Source: JANMJD01 sp963847945 (lineage in GTDB: Bacteria; Actinomycetota; Acidimicrobiia; Acidimicrobiales; Ilumatobacteraceae). Taken from it: a stretch of DNA of 64,000 nt. The translations under genes and the position numbers were made by a program. The notes beneath the pieces are model-generated. The model had not been told where the DNA came from, did no database searches, and worked only from the letters and a program-made list of their open reading frames with translations. Shown piece after piece: positions 1 to 8,391 of the stretch (positions are counted from its first letter, which is position 1; each line of letters opens with the position of its first letter). The DNA is taken from positions 1 through 64,000 of the forward strand of contig CAWKBX010000005.1 in the NCBI GenBank assembly GCA_963847945.1, given 5' to 3'.

Positions 1-615
1 GTCGCCCCAACGGTGTTCGGCAACGTGATGCTCGGCCCGACCACCAACGACATCGACGATCGGTCGGCCACGGCGACGACGGCAGCCGGGCTCGAGGGGC
101 TGATGGCCAAGGGCCGCCGCATCCTGCCTGCCCTGGCCGACGAGGAGGTCACCGCGGTCTACGCCGGGCTGCGAGCGGCGACCGAGCATGCCGACTACCA
201 GTTGTCGGGCGAACCGGCGGCCCGCTACGTCTGCCTCGGGGGCATCCGTTCCACGGGCCTGACGGCGTCGATGGCCCTGGCCGAGGAGGCGCTCGATCTG
301 CTCCCGCGGCTGCGGGCTCACCGCCACTCCGCGACCTGCCAACGAAATCCACGGCGTGCGGATGACCAACCTGGATAGGTCGTCACCGCCGTATCAGGAC
401 GGTGGCACGTCCTCTGCCACTGCAAACGGGTGACCACCACCGAGATCGTCGCCACATGCCAGGGGCCGATCGCGGCGACGACGATCGACGGCCTGCGCCG
501 CCGCACCCGGGCCCTGGCCGGGCGGTGCCAGGGCTTCTACTGCACGGCCTCGGTGGTGCAGACTGCCTCGGCCGCGGGCGGGCGGTCCTGCGCCGACTGG
601 CTCGGCCTGACGTGA
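1..615 (+). CDS. GlpA-like FAD oxidoreductase with C-terminal [2Fe-2S] BFD-like domain (5' partial, frameshifted)
   Basis: The gene enters from the left edge. Residues encoded at 13-300 look like the C-terminal half of a glycerol-3-phosphate-dehydrogenase/L-2-hydroxyglutarate-oxidase type FAD protein (NVMLGPTTND, then GIRSTGLTASMA). From about 390 the same frame encodes a BFD-like iron-sulfur domain with the cysteine pattern CHC...CQGFYC, ending at 615. Between them (about 310-385) the matching text, MTNLDRSSPPYQDGG, lies in another frame and the first frame has a stop at 376-378, so two compensating indels are implied. In the family this is a flavoprotein subunit passing electrons through the cluster, paired with the next gene. 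The FAD-binding N-terminus is outside the window. Confidence 0.65.
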
Positions 616-1850
616 ACGGCATCGCCGGCACCGACGACGGCACGGCACCGACGACGTCGTCGCCGCCGGAGGCGCCGGCCGGTCTCGCCACGGCGATCGC
701 CCTCCGCCGGGCCGGGGCGAGCGGTGGTGGTGTACGAACGCGAGCAGGAGCTCGTCGGAATCCCCCCCACACCGACCACACCGGCTTCGGAATGCCGACC
801 TGCGTCGGGTCATGTCCGGCCCCCGCTACGCCCGGCGCGATGTCGAGCTGGCCGAACGGGCCGGCGTCGAGCTCGCCCCGGGCGTTCTGGTCACGTCGAT
901 CCGCGCCGGAGCACCGATCGAAGTGACCAGAACGACGGCGACCGGGACCACGACCCGCCTCGCCCGCGCCGTCGTGCTGGCCACCGGCACCCGTGAGCGG
1001 CCGCGCGCCGCCCGGCTCGTCCCCGGCGACCGTCCGGCGGGGGTGCTCACCACCGGATCCCTCCAGCAGCTCACCCGTGCCGGGCTGCCCGTCGGCCGGC
1101 GTGCCGTCGTCGTCGGCGCCGAACACGTCAGCTTCTCGGCCGTGATCACCCTCGCCCATCGCGGATGTTCCACCGTGGCGATGGTGACCGATCTGGCGCA
1201 CCACCAGACCTGGCCGCCTCTCGCCTGGATGACCACGGGTCGGCGGCGGGTACCGGTGCACACCGGCGCGCGGGTCGTCGAGATCGTCGGTGTGCGCCGC
1301 GTCGAGGCTGTCGTGCTCGCCGACGGCCGGCGGATCGCCTGCGACACCGTCGTCTTCACCGGAGATTGGTTCCCGACCACGAACTCGCCCGCCTGTGCGG
1401 TGTCGTCCTCGATCCGGCGACACGTGGCCCGCTGGTCGACGGCGGTCTCCGTACCGCGACACCCGGCATCTTCGGCGCCGGCAACCTGCTCCACGGGGCG
1501 GAGACGGCCGACGTCTGTGCCCTCGACGGTCGCCACGCCGCCCGCTCGGTCGTCGCCTGGTTGGCCGACGGTGCATGGCCCGTCGCGCCGCTGCCGATCA
1601 CCTGCGATCCGCCGCTGTTGTGGGCATCCCCCGGTGCGGTGACGGTCGATCGGCCACCCCACGACCGGCTCCTGCTGCGTACCTCGCAAGCCGTGGGCAG
1701 GGTGCAGGTCCGCCAGGGCGCGAGGTCTCTGTGGGAGGGCAGACCGGGCGGGGCCGCCGAGCCGCTGCGGTCGACGTGGATCCCGGGGCGATGGGTCGCC
1801 GACGTCCGACCGGGCGACGGCCCGATCACCGTGACCGCTACGATCGACGG
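612..1850 (+). CDS. FAD/NAD(P)-dependent pyridine-nucleotide oxidoreductase (frameshifted)
   Basis: A GTG at 612 overlaps the previous stop as GTGA, so the two flavoproteins form a coupled pair. Pieces of one protein appear in different frames: a dinucleotide-binding start (GLATAIALRRAG, about 690), a long readable core at 812-1370 with VVLATGTRERPRAARLVPG and a second nucleotide-binding fold (RRAVVVGAEHVSFSAV), then after a shift near 1370 the C-terminal flavoprotein signature GGLRTATPGIFGAGNLLHG. At least three frame changes are needed. The end is uncertain because the last frame stays open into the downstream tRNA; I place it near 1850. It is either a decaying gene or an intact one with sequencing indels. 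Its substrate cannot be read. Confidence 0.6.
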
Positions 1851-1855
1851 GGCAC

Positions 1856-1939
1856 ACGGGCGTGGTGGAATGGCAGACACGCTGGGTTTAGGTCCCAGTT
1901 CCGCAAGGAGTGAGGGTTCGACTCCCTCCGCCCGCACCA
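1856..1939 (+). tRNA. tRNA-Leu (UAG anticodon)
   Basis: This is a class II tRNA of about 84 nt. The anticodon stem CTGGG/CCCAG encloses the loop TTTAGGT, giving anticodon TAG (Leu). A long variable arm (TTCCGCAAGGAGT) is followed by the T arm GAGGGTTCGACTCCCTC, acceptor strand CGCCCGC, discriminator A and an encoded CCA. The D arm begins TGGTGGAATGGCAGACAC. One oddity is the first acceptor position, which reads A opposite C; this may be a base error or a true mismatch. Confidence 0.9.
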
Positions 1940-2049
1940 CCGGCGACGCGCACCGCGGCGACCCCGACGCCGGCTGATGCGGACATCGGCGACGCGGTGG
2001 AACCGGCGCTGGACCAAGCCGGCCACGGCACCCACGCGATGCTTGGCCG

Positions 2050-2223
2050 ATGGACGACCCGCTCATCGACGAGTCCCTCGCCTCGCTGCCAGAGACCAGG
2101 CAGGCGACGATCCGAGCACTGCACGAGCTCATCGTCGACGCCGCGCCCTCGCTCCCCCCGGCGATGGTCCCCAACGGTTCCAAGCCGATGATCGGCTACT
2201 GCACCGGGTGCGCACTCTCGTGA
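2050..2223 (+). CDS. DUF1801-like short protein (possibly truncated)
   Basis: A 57-residue reading frame begins MDDPLIDESLASLPETRQ and continues with an LHELIVDAAPSLPPAMVPNG segment. This resembles the N-terminal half of DUF1801/YdhG-type small domains ('..YLASLP..rra.l..LR.lI...aP'). The family is normally about twice this length and the match fades at a stop at 2221, so the gene is probably truncated or shifted by an indel. No function is assigned. Confidence 0.35.
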   Translation: MDDPLIDESLASLPETRQATIRALHELIVDAAPSLPPAMVPNGSKPMIGYCTGCALS

Positions 2224-2266
2224 CCGACTGTGCGGCGATGATCGCCCCGGGCGTCGGGTCCTCGAT

Positions 2267-3286
2267 GTGAGGACGCCGCGAACGATCCGCGAACTGCCGA
2301 CACCGGCCTTGATCGTCGATGTCGACGCCTTCGAGGGCAACTTGACCGAGATGGCCCGGCACTGGCCCGCCGCCCGGCTGCGGCCGCACGTGAAGGCGCA
2401 CAAGTGCACGGCCATCGCCGCCCGCCAGGTCGCCCACGGCCACCACACCTTCACCGCCGCCACGCCGGGCGAGATCGTCGGCATGGCCCGTGCGGGCGTG
2501 GGCAGCGATCTGCTGCTGGCCAACGAGACGCTCGACACGGCCCGGCTGGCGGAGATGGCGGCCGCGCAGGACCGGGTGCTGATCACGGTCGCCGTCGACT
2601 CGCCCGAGACGATCGCGGCCGCGGCGCATTGCGGCATCCGCCACGTGCTGATCGACGTCAACGTCGGGTTGCCGCGTTGCGGCTGTGCTCCCGAACAGGC
2701 CGGGCGCCTCGCCGCCGCCGCCCGGGCCGCCGGTCTCGAGGTGCGCGGGGTGATGGGTTACGAGGGTCACCTGATGATGGTCGCCGACGGCGACGGTCGC
2801 CGCGAGCAGGTCGCCGCGGCGATGGACCTGTTGCTCGCCGCCCATGCCGAGGTCGGTGGGGCAATCATCTCCGCCGGCGGCACCGGCACCTTCGACGTGC
2901 ACGACCGGATCACCGAACTCCAGGCGGGCAGCTACGCGCTGATGGACGCCCAGTACGCCCGCCGGGGACTCCCGTTCACCCAGGCGTTGTTCGTCGTCGG
3001 CACGGTGATCTCGGCCAACGACCGCTGGTCGGTCGCCGATGTCGGGCTCAAGGCGCTGGGCATGGACCACGGCAACCCGTCGATCGACGGCCAAACCGTG
3101 TGGTTCTGCTCCGACGAGCACGTCACGTTCGCTCCCGCCGAGGGCGGGGCCCCGATCCGCCCCGGTGAGCGGGTGCAGGTCGTGCCGGCCCATGTCGATC
3201 CGACGATGGCGATGCACGAGGCGGCCTGGCTCGTGCGCGGCGACGACCTGCTCGAACGCTGGGCCATCGACCTGCGCGGCTGGTAG
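2267..3286 (+). CDS. D-threonine aldolase-like PLP enzyme (alanine racemase fold)
   Basis: The 339-residue protein starts at GTG 2267. It has an N-terminal alanine-racemase-type TIM barrel with the PLP-lysine region RPHVKAHK (K43), a glycine-rich phosphate-binding stretch (SAGGTGTFD, about 202-210) and a C-terminal beta domain. The C-terminal metal site reads PAHVDPT (H309, D311). A His-x-Asp pair is typical of D-threonine aldolases, which cleave D-threonine to glycine and acetaldehyde using a divalent metal; D-serine dehydratases of the same fold usually have His-x-Cys. I therefore prefer the aldolase branch, with the substrate unproven. It lies just downstream of the short DUF1801-like frame. 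Confidence 0.8.
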   Translation: MRTPRTIRELPTPALIVDVDAFEGNLTEMARHWPAARLRPHVKAHKCTAIAARQVAHGHHTFTAATPGEIVGMARAGVGSDLLLANETLDTARLAEMAAAQDRVLITVAVDSPETIAAAAHCGIRHVLIDVNVGLPRCGCAPEQAGRLAAAARAAGLEVRGVMGYEGHLMMVADGDGRREQVAAAMDLLLAAHAEVGGAIISAGGTGTFDVHDRITELQAGSYALMDAQYARRGLPFTQALFVVGTVISANDRWSVADVGLKALGMDHGNPSIDGQTVWFCSDEHVTFAPAEGGAPIRPGERVQVVPAHVDPTMAMHEAAWLVRGDDLLERWAIDLRGW

Positions 3287-3298
3287 CCCGGCTCTCGG

Positions 3299-3907
3299 TC
3301 AGCCGACCGCTTCGGCTGCCCAGAGGGCCTCGACCATCGCCCGGAAGCCACGGCCGCGGTGCGAGACGGCGTGCTTGGCCTGCTCCCCCATCTCCGAGAA
3401 CGTCCGCCCGTCGCCGTCGTCGGGAACGAACAACGGGTCGTAACCCCAGCCGCCGTCGCCACGCGTGGCGAGGCCGATCGTGCCCTCGCAGACCCCTTCG
3501 ACGGCGAGCTCGCGCCCGTCGGGCCAGCACACCATGACGACGGTGACGAAGCGGGCAGTTCGCCGGTCCGGCGGCACGCCGTCGAGTTCGAGGAGCATCT
3601 TGACCCGATTGTCGGCGTAGGTGGCCCGCTCGCCCGCGTAGCGGGCGGTGAACACCCCTGGGCGGCCGTCGAGCGCGTCGACGAACAGACCGGTGTCGTC
3701 GGCGATCGCCGGGAGACCCGTGACCTCGACGATCGCGCGAGCCTTGAGGCGGGCGTTGCCGACGAGGGTGTCGTCGTCCTCGACCACGTCGGGCACGTCG
3801 GTCGGGCGGGGGAGCAGCTCGACGTCCTCGCCGAGGATCGCGGCGATCTCGGCCACCTTGTCGGGGTTGGCCGAGGCGCAGACGAGGGTCAGCCGGGGGC
3901 CGGCCAC
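3299..3907 (-). CDS. rdgB: RdgB/HAM1 non-canonical purine NTP pyrophosphatase
   Basis: This 202-residue enzyme hydrolyses dITP, XTP and ITP to monophosphates, keeping deaminated purines out of DNA and RNA. The substrate-binding SANPDK motif is at residues 12-17, the acidic DDTGLFVDAL motif at 70-79 (catalytic Asp pair), followed by GRPGVFTARYAG and the terminal SHRGRGF. I chose GTG at 3907: an open frame extends upstream, but it runs into the RNase PH gene and is unrelated to the family. The gene begins 4 nt after the rph stop, giving a translationally linked murI-rph-rdgB run; rph-rdgB adjacency is common in actinobacteria. Confidence 0.93.
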   Translation of the reverse strand: MAGPRLTLVCASANPDKVAEIAAILGEDVELLPRPTDVPDVVEDDDTLVGNARLKARAIVEVTGLPAIADDTGLFVDALDGRPGVFTARYAGERATYADNRVKMLLELDGVPPDRRTARFVTVVMVCWPDGRELAVEGVCEGTIGLATRGDGGWGYDPLFVPDDGDGRTFSEMGEQAKHAVSHRGRGFRAMVEALWAAEAVG

Positions 3908-3911
3908 CGGC

Positions 3912-4673
3912 TCAGCGCCCGATCGTCCGCGACGGCGGCGGGACGGCGAGCACCGAGGCCTGGACGTCGAAGATCTGGCGCAGACCGCCCTCGGCCAGGC
4001 CGAGCAGGGCGTCGAGCTCCGTGCGGCTGAACGACTGTCCCTCGGCGGTGCCCTGCACCTCGACGAACGACGGCTCGCCACCGGCCGCCGGGGCGAGCAT
4101 CACGACGTTCATGTCGACCTCGGCCGTGGAGTCCTCGGAGTACGGCAGATCGAGGACGGGAACCCCGCCGACGATGCCGACGCTGATCGCCGCGCACTGC
4201 GAGTGCAGCGGATGCGCCTTGATCGAGCCGGCCTGCATCACCCGGCTGAGCGCGTCGTGCAGCGCGATGTAGCCGCCGCAGATCGCGGCCGTGCGCGTGC
4301 CACCGTCGGCCTGCAGCACATCGCAGTCGACGATCACCTGTCGTTCGCCGAGGATCCGCATGTCGCAGGCGGCGCGCAGCGAGCGCCCGATCAGTCGCTG
4401 GATCTCGACCGTTCGGCCGCTCTGCTTGCCCTTGGCCGCCTCCCGGCCGACCCGCTCGGGCGACGACCCGGGGAGCATCGAATACTCGGCCGTCACCCAG
4501 CCCTTGCCCGAGTTGCGCATCCACCGGGGTACGTCCTCGTCGACCGACGCGGTGCACAGCACCCGGGTCTTGCCGAAGCTGACCAGCACCGATCCGGCGG
4601 CCATCTCGGTGTAGTCGCGTTCGAAGGCGATCGGGCGGAGCTGGTGGGGCAGGCGGTCATCGGGACGGGGCAC
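3912..4673 (-). CDS. rph: Ribonuclease PH
   Basis: This 253-residue 3'-to-5' phosphorolytic exoribonuclease trims tRNA 3' ends. Family motifs are GKTRVLCTASV (about 35-44), the RNA/phosphate-binding RVGREAAKGKQSGRTVEI block (about 74-91) and the catalytic DCDVLQADGGTRTA block (about 117-129), then DLPYSEDSTAEVDMNVV. I chose GTG 4673 because a GAGGAG ribosome-binding site lies 7-9 nt upstream and the protein then starts at the usual length; a longer TTG start is possible. Its first 17 nt overlap the end of murI. Confidence 0.95.
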   Translation of the reverse strand: MPRPDDRLPHQLRPIAFERDYTEMAAGSVLVSFGKTRVLCTASVDEDVPRWMRNSGKGWVTAEYSMLPGSSPERVGREAAKGKQSGRTVEIQRLIGRSLRAACDMRILGERQVIVDCDVLQADGGTRTAAICGGYIALHDALSRVMQAGSIKAHPLHSQCAAISVGIVGGVPVLDLPYSEDSTAEVDMNVVMLAPAAGGEPSFVEVQGTAEGQSFSRTELDALLGLAEGGLRQIFDVQASVLAVPPPSRTIGR

Positions 4674-5511
4674 GGGGGGACTCCTCGGGGAGGGCGGGAA
4701 GGGCAACGGTATCGACCGACCACTCGTCGGCCGAAGACAGCTCCGGGCCGAGCAGGCGTCGGCCCAGATCGGCGAACCACGAGATGTCGCCGCTCGACAG
4801 GAACCGGTGGCAGGCGGGCGGATCGGACGTCGTGCGCAACAGCCCGGCCGATCCGAGTTCGCGCTCGACGGCGAAGGCGGTCTCGTCGGCCGATGAGACG
4901 AGCACGACGTCGGGTCCCATGACCTCGCCGATCACCCGGGCCAGGTAGGGGTAATGGGTGCAGCCGAGCAGCAAGGTGTCGACCCCGGCGTCGCGCACCG
5001 GGGCGAGCAGCCGCTCGGCGAGGACCATCACCTGGTCACCCGAGGTCTCACCCCGTTCGACGAACTCGACGAAGCCGGGGCACGCCGCGCAGGTCAGCTC
5101 GATCGTCGTCCCGGTCGAGGGGACGGCGCGTTGATAGCTGCCCGAGCCGACCGTGGCGACGGTGGCGATCACCCCGACGCGGCCGCTGCGCGTCGCCTCG
5201 ACGAGGGCGCGGGCCCCGGGCTCGATCACCGAGATGACGGGGACCGGCAGCTCGGCGACGAGCACGTCGAGGGCGGCCGATGCCGCCGTGTTGCACGCCA
5301 CGACCAGGGCTTTGATGCCGTGCTCGTGGTACAGGCTCCAGCCGATCTGGCGGGCGAAGGTGCGCAGCTCGTCGAGGTCGCGGTTGCCGTAGGGGTACCG
5401 GCCGGTGTCGCCGAAGTAGACCAGGTGCTCGTCGGGGAGCAGGTCGATCACGGCACGGGCGACGGTGAGACCGCCGAATCCGGAGTCGAACATCCCGATC
5501 GGCCGATCCAC
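4657..5511 (-). CDS. murI: Glutamate racemase
   Basis: The 284-residue enzyme makes D-glutamate for peptidoglycan. It shows the substrate loop FDSGFGG (D9/S10), the first catalytic cysteine in ACNTAA (C73), and the second in LLGCTHYPYL (C184, with H186). The GTG start at 5511 places IGMFDSGFGG at the normal distance from the N-terminus. A C-terminal tail of about 25 residues after the fold overlaps the start of rph. Placement next to rph and rdgB matches the mycobacterial murI-rph neighbourhood. Confidence 0.95.
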   Translation of the reverse strand: MDRPIGMFDSGFGGLTVARAVIDLLPDEHLVYFGDTGRYPYGNRDLDELRTFARQIGWSLYHEHGIKALVVACNTAASAALDVLVAELPVPVISVIEPGARALVEATRSGRVGVIATVATVGSGSYQRAVPSTGTTIELTCAACPGFVEFVERGETSGDQVMVLAERLLAPVRDAGVDTLLLGCTHYPYLARVIGEVMGPDVVLVSSADETAFAVERELGSAGLLRTTSDPPACHRFLSSGDISWFADLGRRLLGPELSSADEWSVDTVALPALPEESPRAPSR

Positions 5512-5580
5512 GCCGGCCAGGGTACGGGGAGCGGACCCGGAACCGCCATGCCGGGCGCCCCGCTAGGGTCGCCGCCGGTG

Positions 5581-6405
5581 GTGACTGCGACGATCCTGGC
5601 ACTCGCCGCCGCCGTGCTCCATGCCGGTTGGAACTTCGTCGTCAAACAGGCCGACGAAGACCGCTACCTGAGCCTGTGGGGCCAGTTCTTCTTCGCCGGG
5701 CTGATCTCGGGAGCGATCATGCCGTTCCTCGGCGGGCCGCCGGCGAGCGGCTGGGTGTGGGCGGGCCTCTCGGGCCTCGTCCATCTCCCCTACTGCTGGT
5801 ACCTGGCGCGGGCCTACGACGACGGCGACTTCTCGCTCGTCTACCCGGTGGCCCGCGGCGGGGGTGCGCTGCTCGCCGCGATCGGCGGCGTCGCCCTGCT
5901 CCACGACCGGATCTCGGCGCTCGGCATCACCGCCGTCATGGTGATCGCCGCCGGGCTGATCGCCCTGGCCGGACGGCTTCACGGGCCGCCCGTGCGGCGC
6001 GCCCTGATCGTCGCCACGACCATCGGCGCCTACACGGTCTGCGATGCCAAGGGGATCCGCGACAGCGATTCGTACCGGTACGTGTTCGCCTCGAGCGTGG
6101 CCACGATGACCTCCAACACCGCCTTCGGTCTCGCCTCGGGGCGCGCCGGACGGATGGTCGACATCGTCCGGCGCCGCTGGCCCAAGCTGCTCGCCGTGGG
6201 GATCGCGGCGTCGATCACCTACGCGATGGTGCAGTTGGCGTTGCGACTGGCCCCGGTGGGCTACGTCACGGCGATCCGTGAGTCGAGTGTCGTGCTCGCC
6301 GCGTTCCTCGGCTGGCACACCCTCGGCGAGCGGGCCGGGGCCCGCCGGCTCGTCGCCTCGTTCGTCGTCGTCGGCGGGCTGATCCTGCTCGTCGTCAGCC
6401 GATAG
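5581..6405 (+). CDS. DMT/EamA-family transporter
   Basis: A membrane protein of about 274 residues with roughly ten hydrophobic helices in two similar halves, as expected for drug/metabolite transporters of the EamA type. The first helix is TATILALAAAVLHAGWNFVVK and the second half contains IRESSVVLAAFLGWHTLGERAG, a typical EamA segment. The start is GTG 5578 or 5581; an ATG at 5548 would add 11 residues with no better ribosome-binding site. It is divergent from murI and convergent with cysM. The substrate cannot be inferred. Confidence 0.82.
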   Translation: MTATILALAAAVLHAGWNFVVKQADEDRYLSLWGQFFFAGLISGAIMPFLGGPPASGWVWAGLSGLVHLPYCWYLARAYDDGDFSLVYPVARGGGALLAAIGGVALLHDRISALGITAVMVIAAGLIALAGRLHGPPVRRALIVATTIGAYTVCDAKGIRDSDSYRYVFASSVATMTSNTAFGLASGRAGRMVDIVRRRWPKLLAVGIAASITYAMVQLALRLAPVGYVTAIRESSVVLAAFLGWHTLGERAGARRLVASFVVVGGLILLVVSR

Positions 6406-6426
6406 CCGCCGTCGGCGCCCGTCGGG

Positions 6427-7377
6427 TCAGAAGTAGATGATCTGCTCGGCCTTCGACTCGGCCTCGTCGAGATCGTCGGTGTACGCCCCGGTCGAGAGGT
6501 ACTTCCAGCCGCCGTCACAGACGATGAACACGATGACGCCCGTCTCGATCTCGCTCGCCACCTTGGCCGCGCCGGCCAGCGCCGCCCCGGCCGAGATGCC
6601 GGCGAACACACCGCACTCGTTGACCAGCCGACGCGTCCACTCCAACGACTCGCGGGGGCGCACGACGCGCTTGCGGTCGAGCAGGTCGAAGCCCTGCCAG
6701 GCTTCGAACAGCGGCGGGATGTAGCCCTCGTCGAGGTTGCGCAGGCCCTCGACCCGCTCGCCCAGCGGGGGCTCGACGGCGATCACCTTCACGCCCGGCT
6801 TGTGCTCCTTGAGGTAGCGACCGGTGCCCATCAGCGTGCCCGAGGTGCCCAGGCCGGCGACGAAGTGGGTGATCTCGGGGCAGTCGCGCAGGATCTCGGG
6901 GCCGGTCCCCTCGTAGTGGGCCCGGGGGTTGGCGTCGTTGGCGTACTGGTAGGGCATGTACCAGTCGGGATGCTCGGCGTGGAGGGCGAGCGCCCGCTGG
7001 ACGGCGCCGTTCGAGCCCTCCTCGCCCGGGGTGAGGATCAGCTCGGCGCCGAACACCTCGAGCATCTGGCGTCGTTCGATCGACACGCTGGTCGGCATGA
7101 GGATCTTGATCGGGTGGCCCTTGATCCGGGCGATGGCAGCCAGGGCGATGCCGGTGTTGCCCGACGACGGCTCGACGATCGTCTGGCCCGCGACGAGGTC
7201 GCCGTTCTTCTCGGCCGTCTCGATCATCAGCTTGGCGATGCGGTCCTTGACCGAGCCGAACGGGTTCTGGTTCTCGAGCTTGGCGACGATGCGCACGTCA
7301 CGGTTGGGCGACAGGACCGACACGTCGACCAGCGGGGTGTTCCCGATCAGGTCGAGGATGCTCTCGTTGATGATCAT
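6427..7377 (-). CDS. cysM: CysM-type cysteine synthase (PLP-dependent)
   Basis: This 316-residue fold-type II PLP enzyme carries the lysine motif PFGSVKDR (K44), the substrate loop EPSSGNTG (about 69-76) and the phosphate loop GLGTSGTLMGTG. Residues LRNLDEGYIP and the ending DGGWKYLSTGAYTDD match mycobacterial CysM (O-phosphoserine sulfhydrylase) rather than general CysK. The ATG at 7377 is preferred because GGAAGG lies just upstream; GTG at 7386 is the alternative. The Mec-like metalloprotease gene ends 50 nt upstream. In mycobacteria mec, cysO and cysM cooperate to make cysteine on the CysO carrier, but no cysO lies in this gap. Confidence 0.9.
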   Translation of the reverse strand: MIINESILDLIGNTPLVDVSVLSPNRDVRIVAKLENQNPFGSVKDRIAKLMIETAEKNGDLVAGQTIVEPSSGNTGIALAAIARIKGHPIKILMPTSVSIERRQMLEVFGAELILTPGEEGSNGAVQRALALHAEHPDWYMPYQYANDANPRAHYEGTGPEILRDCPEITHFVAGLGTSGTLMGTGRYLKEHKPGVKVIAVEPPLGERVEGLRNLDEGYIPPLFEAWQGFDLLDRKRVVRPRESLEWTRRLVNECGVFAGISAGAALAGAAKVASEIETGVIVFIVCDGGWKYLSTGAYTDDLDEAESKAEQIIYF

Positions 7378-7426
7378 GGCCGGCACCTTCCGACAAAGCC
7401 GATCTGACTTGTCGGGATTCTAACCG

Positions 7427-7834
7427 TCAACCGACGGCAAGGCGCTCCTCGGTGATCACTTCCTCGACGATGCGGTATGAACGCACCTCCGGCGCCTCCC
7501 GCTTCAGGCCGACGATCACCCAGCGGAACCACGGGCCGAGGTTCGTGGCCACCCCCACGTCGGTGGGCGACGGATAGGGCTCGGTGTGCGTGTGGCTGTG
7601 GACGATGGCGACGAGTTCAAGACCACGCGACTCGGCGTCGTCCTCGGCGCGCTGGTAGTCCAGTGGGTGGACCTCGAACACCCGGCCCGATCGCGTGGTG
7701 TTGCGACAGGGGAAGAACACCGGGGCGGTACCGCCCGACGCCCGACCGGCGAGCAGCCCGCACATCTCCTCGGGATAGCAGTCGTAGGCGTGGGCGATCA
7801 TCCGGGCGAAGGCGTCGGCGGAAACGCTCAGCAT
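7427..7834 (-). CDS. mec: Mec-type JAMM/MPN+ metallopeptidase
   Basis: The 135-residue protein has a full JAMM zinc-protease motif: catalytic E22/E23 (PEEMCGLL), H79-S80-H81, seven residues, then S89-x-x-D92. In mycobacteria the homologue releases cysteine from the C-terminus of the CysO carrier protein; the present gene lies directly upstream of cysM in the same orientation, which supports that role. Its carrier partner must be encoded elsewhere. It is divergent from smpB, with only about 36 nt between the start codons. Confidence 0.88.
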   Translation of the reverse strand: MLSVSADAFARMIAHAYDCYPEEMCGLLAGRASGGTAPVFFPCRNTTRSGRVFEVHPLDYQRAEDDAESRGLELVAIVHSHTHTEPYPSPTDVGVATNLGPWFRWVIVGLKREAPEVRSYRIVEEVITEERLAVG

Positions 7835-7870
7835 CGGCGCCCGACGCTATCGGTAGGATCAACCCTCCCT

Positions 7871-8347
7871 ATGCCCGCACCCGGCACCAAGGTCATCGCG
7901 AGCAATCGCCGGGCCCGTCACGAGTACGCCATCCTCGACGAGGTCGAGGCGGGCATCGTGCTGCGCGGCAGCGAGGTGAAGAGCCTGCGCGAGGGGCACG
8001 TGCAGATCAACGAGGCCTTCGCCCGCGTCGTCGCTGACGAGATGTGGCTGATCGGCATGACCATCCCGCAATACGTCAATGCCCACGGCTTCGGGGCCCA
8101 CATCAGCGAGCGCCAGCGCAAGCTGCTCCTCCATCGGGCCGAGATCGCCAAGTTGGGCGCACGCATGGCCCAGGAGCACCTCACCCTCGTGCCGTTGAGC
8201 ATCTACTTCAAGGACGGCCGGGTGAAGGTCGAGCTCGGGCTGGGCAAGGGCAGGACGAAGAGCGACAAGCGCCAGGCACTGGCCGAACGCGATGCCGACC
8301 TCGAGATCCGCAGGGCCCTGGGGCGCGGCCGCAAGGGGATGGAGTAG
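7871..8347 (+). CDS. smpB: SsrA-binding protein SmpB
   Basis: This 158-residue partner of tmRNA is needed for trans-translation. The SmpB signature is complete: VIASNRRARHEYAILDEVEAGIVLRGSEVKSLR, then GAHISERQRKLLLHRAEI and the basic C-terminal tail GLGKGRTKSDKRQAL with the RDADLEIRRALGRG helix that enters the ribosomal mRNA channel. The ATG at 7871 follows a short leader, and the longer upstream frame overlaps mec and is not real. Its RNA partner ssrA is encoded 1.8 kb downstream on the same strand. Confidence 0.96.
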   Translation: MPAPGTKVIASNRRARHEYAILDEVEAGIVLRGSEVKSLREGHVQINEAFARVVADEMWLIGMTIPQYVNAHGFGAHISERQRKLLLHRAEIAKLGARMAQEHLTLVPLSIYFKDGRVKVELGLGKGRTKSDKRQALAERDADLEIRRALGRGRKGME

Positions 8348-8391
8348 CGCGCGCCCGTGCGTCGGGCCGATTCCTCTCGTCGGCGGACGGC

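Noticed and set aside
383..1576. Long minus-strand Arg/Gly-rich frame opposite the flavoprotein genes
   Set aside because: Composition is shadow-like and the flavoprotein motifs are on the plus strand.
2267..3286. D-serine dehydratase
   Set aside because: The C-terminal metal motif is His-x-Asp, not the His-x-Cys usual for that enzyme.
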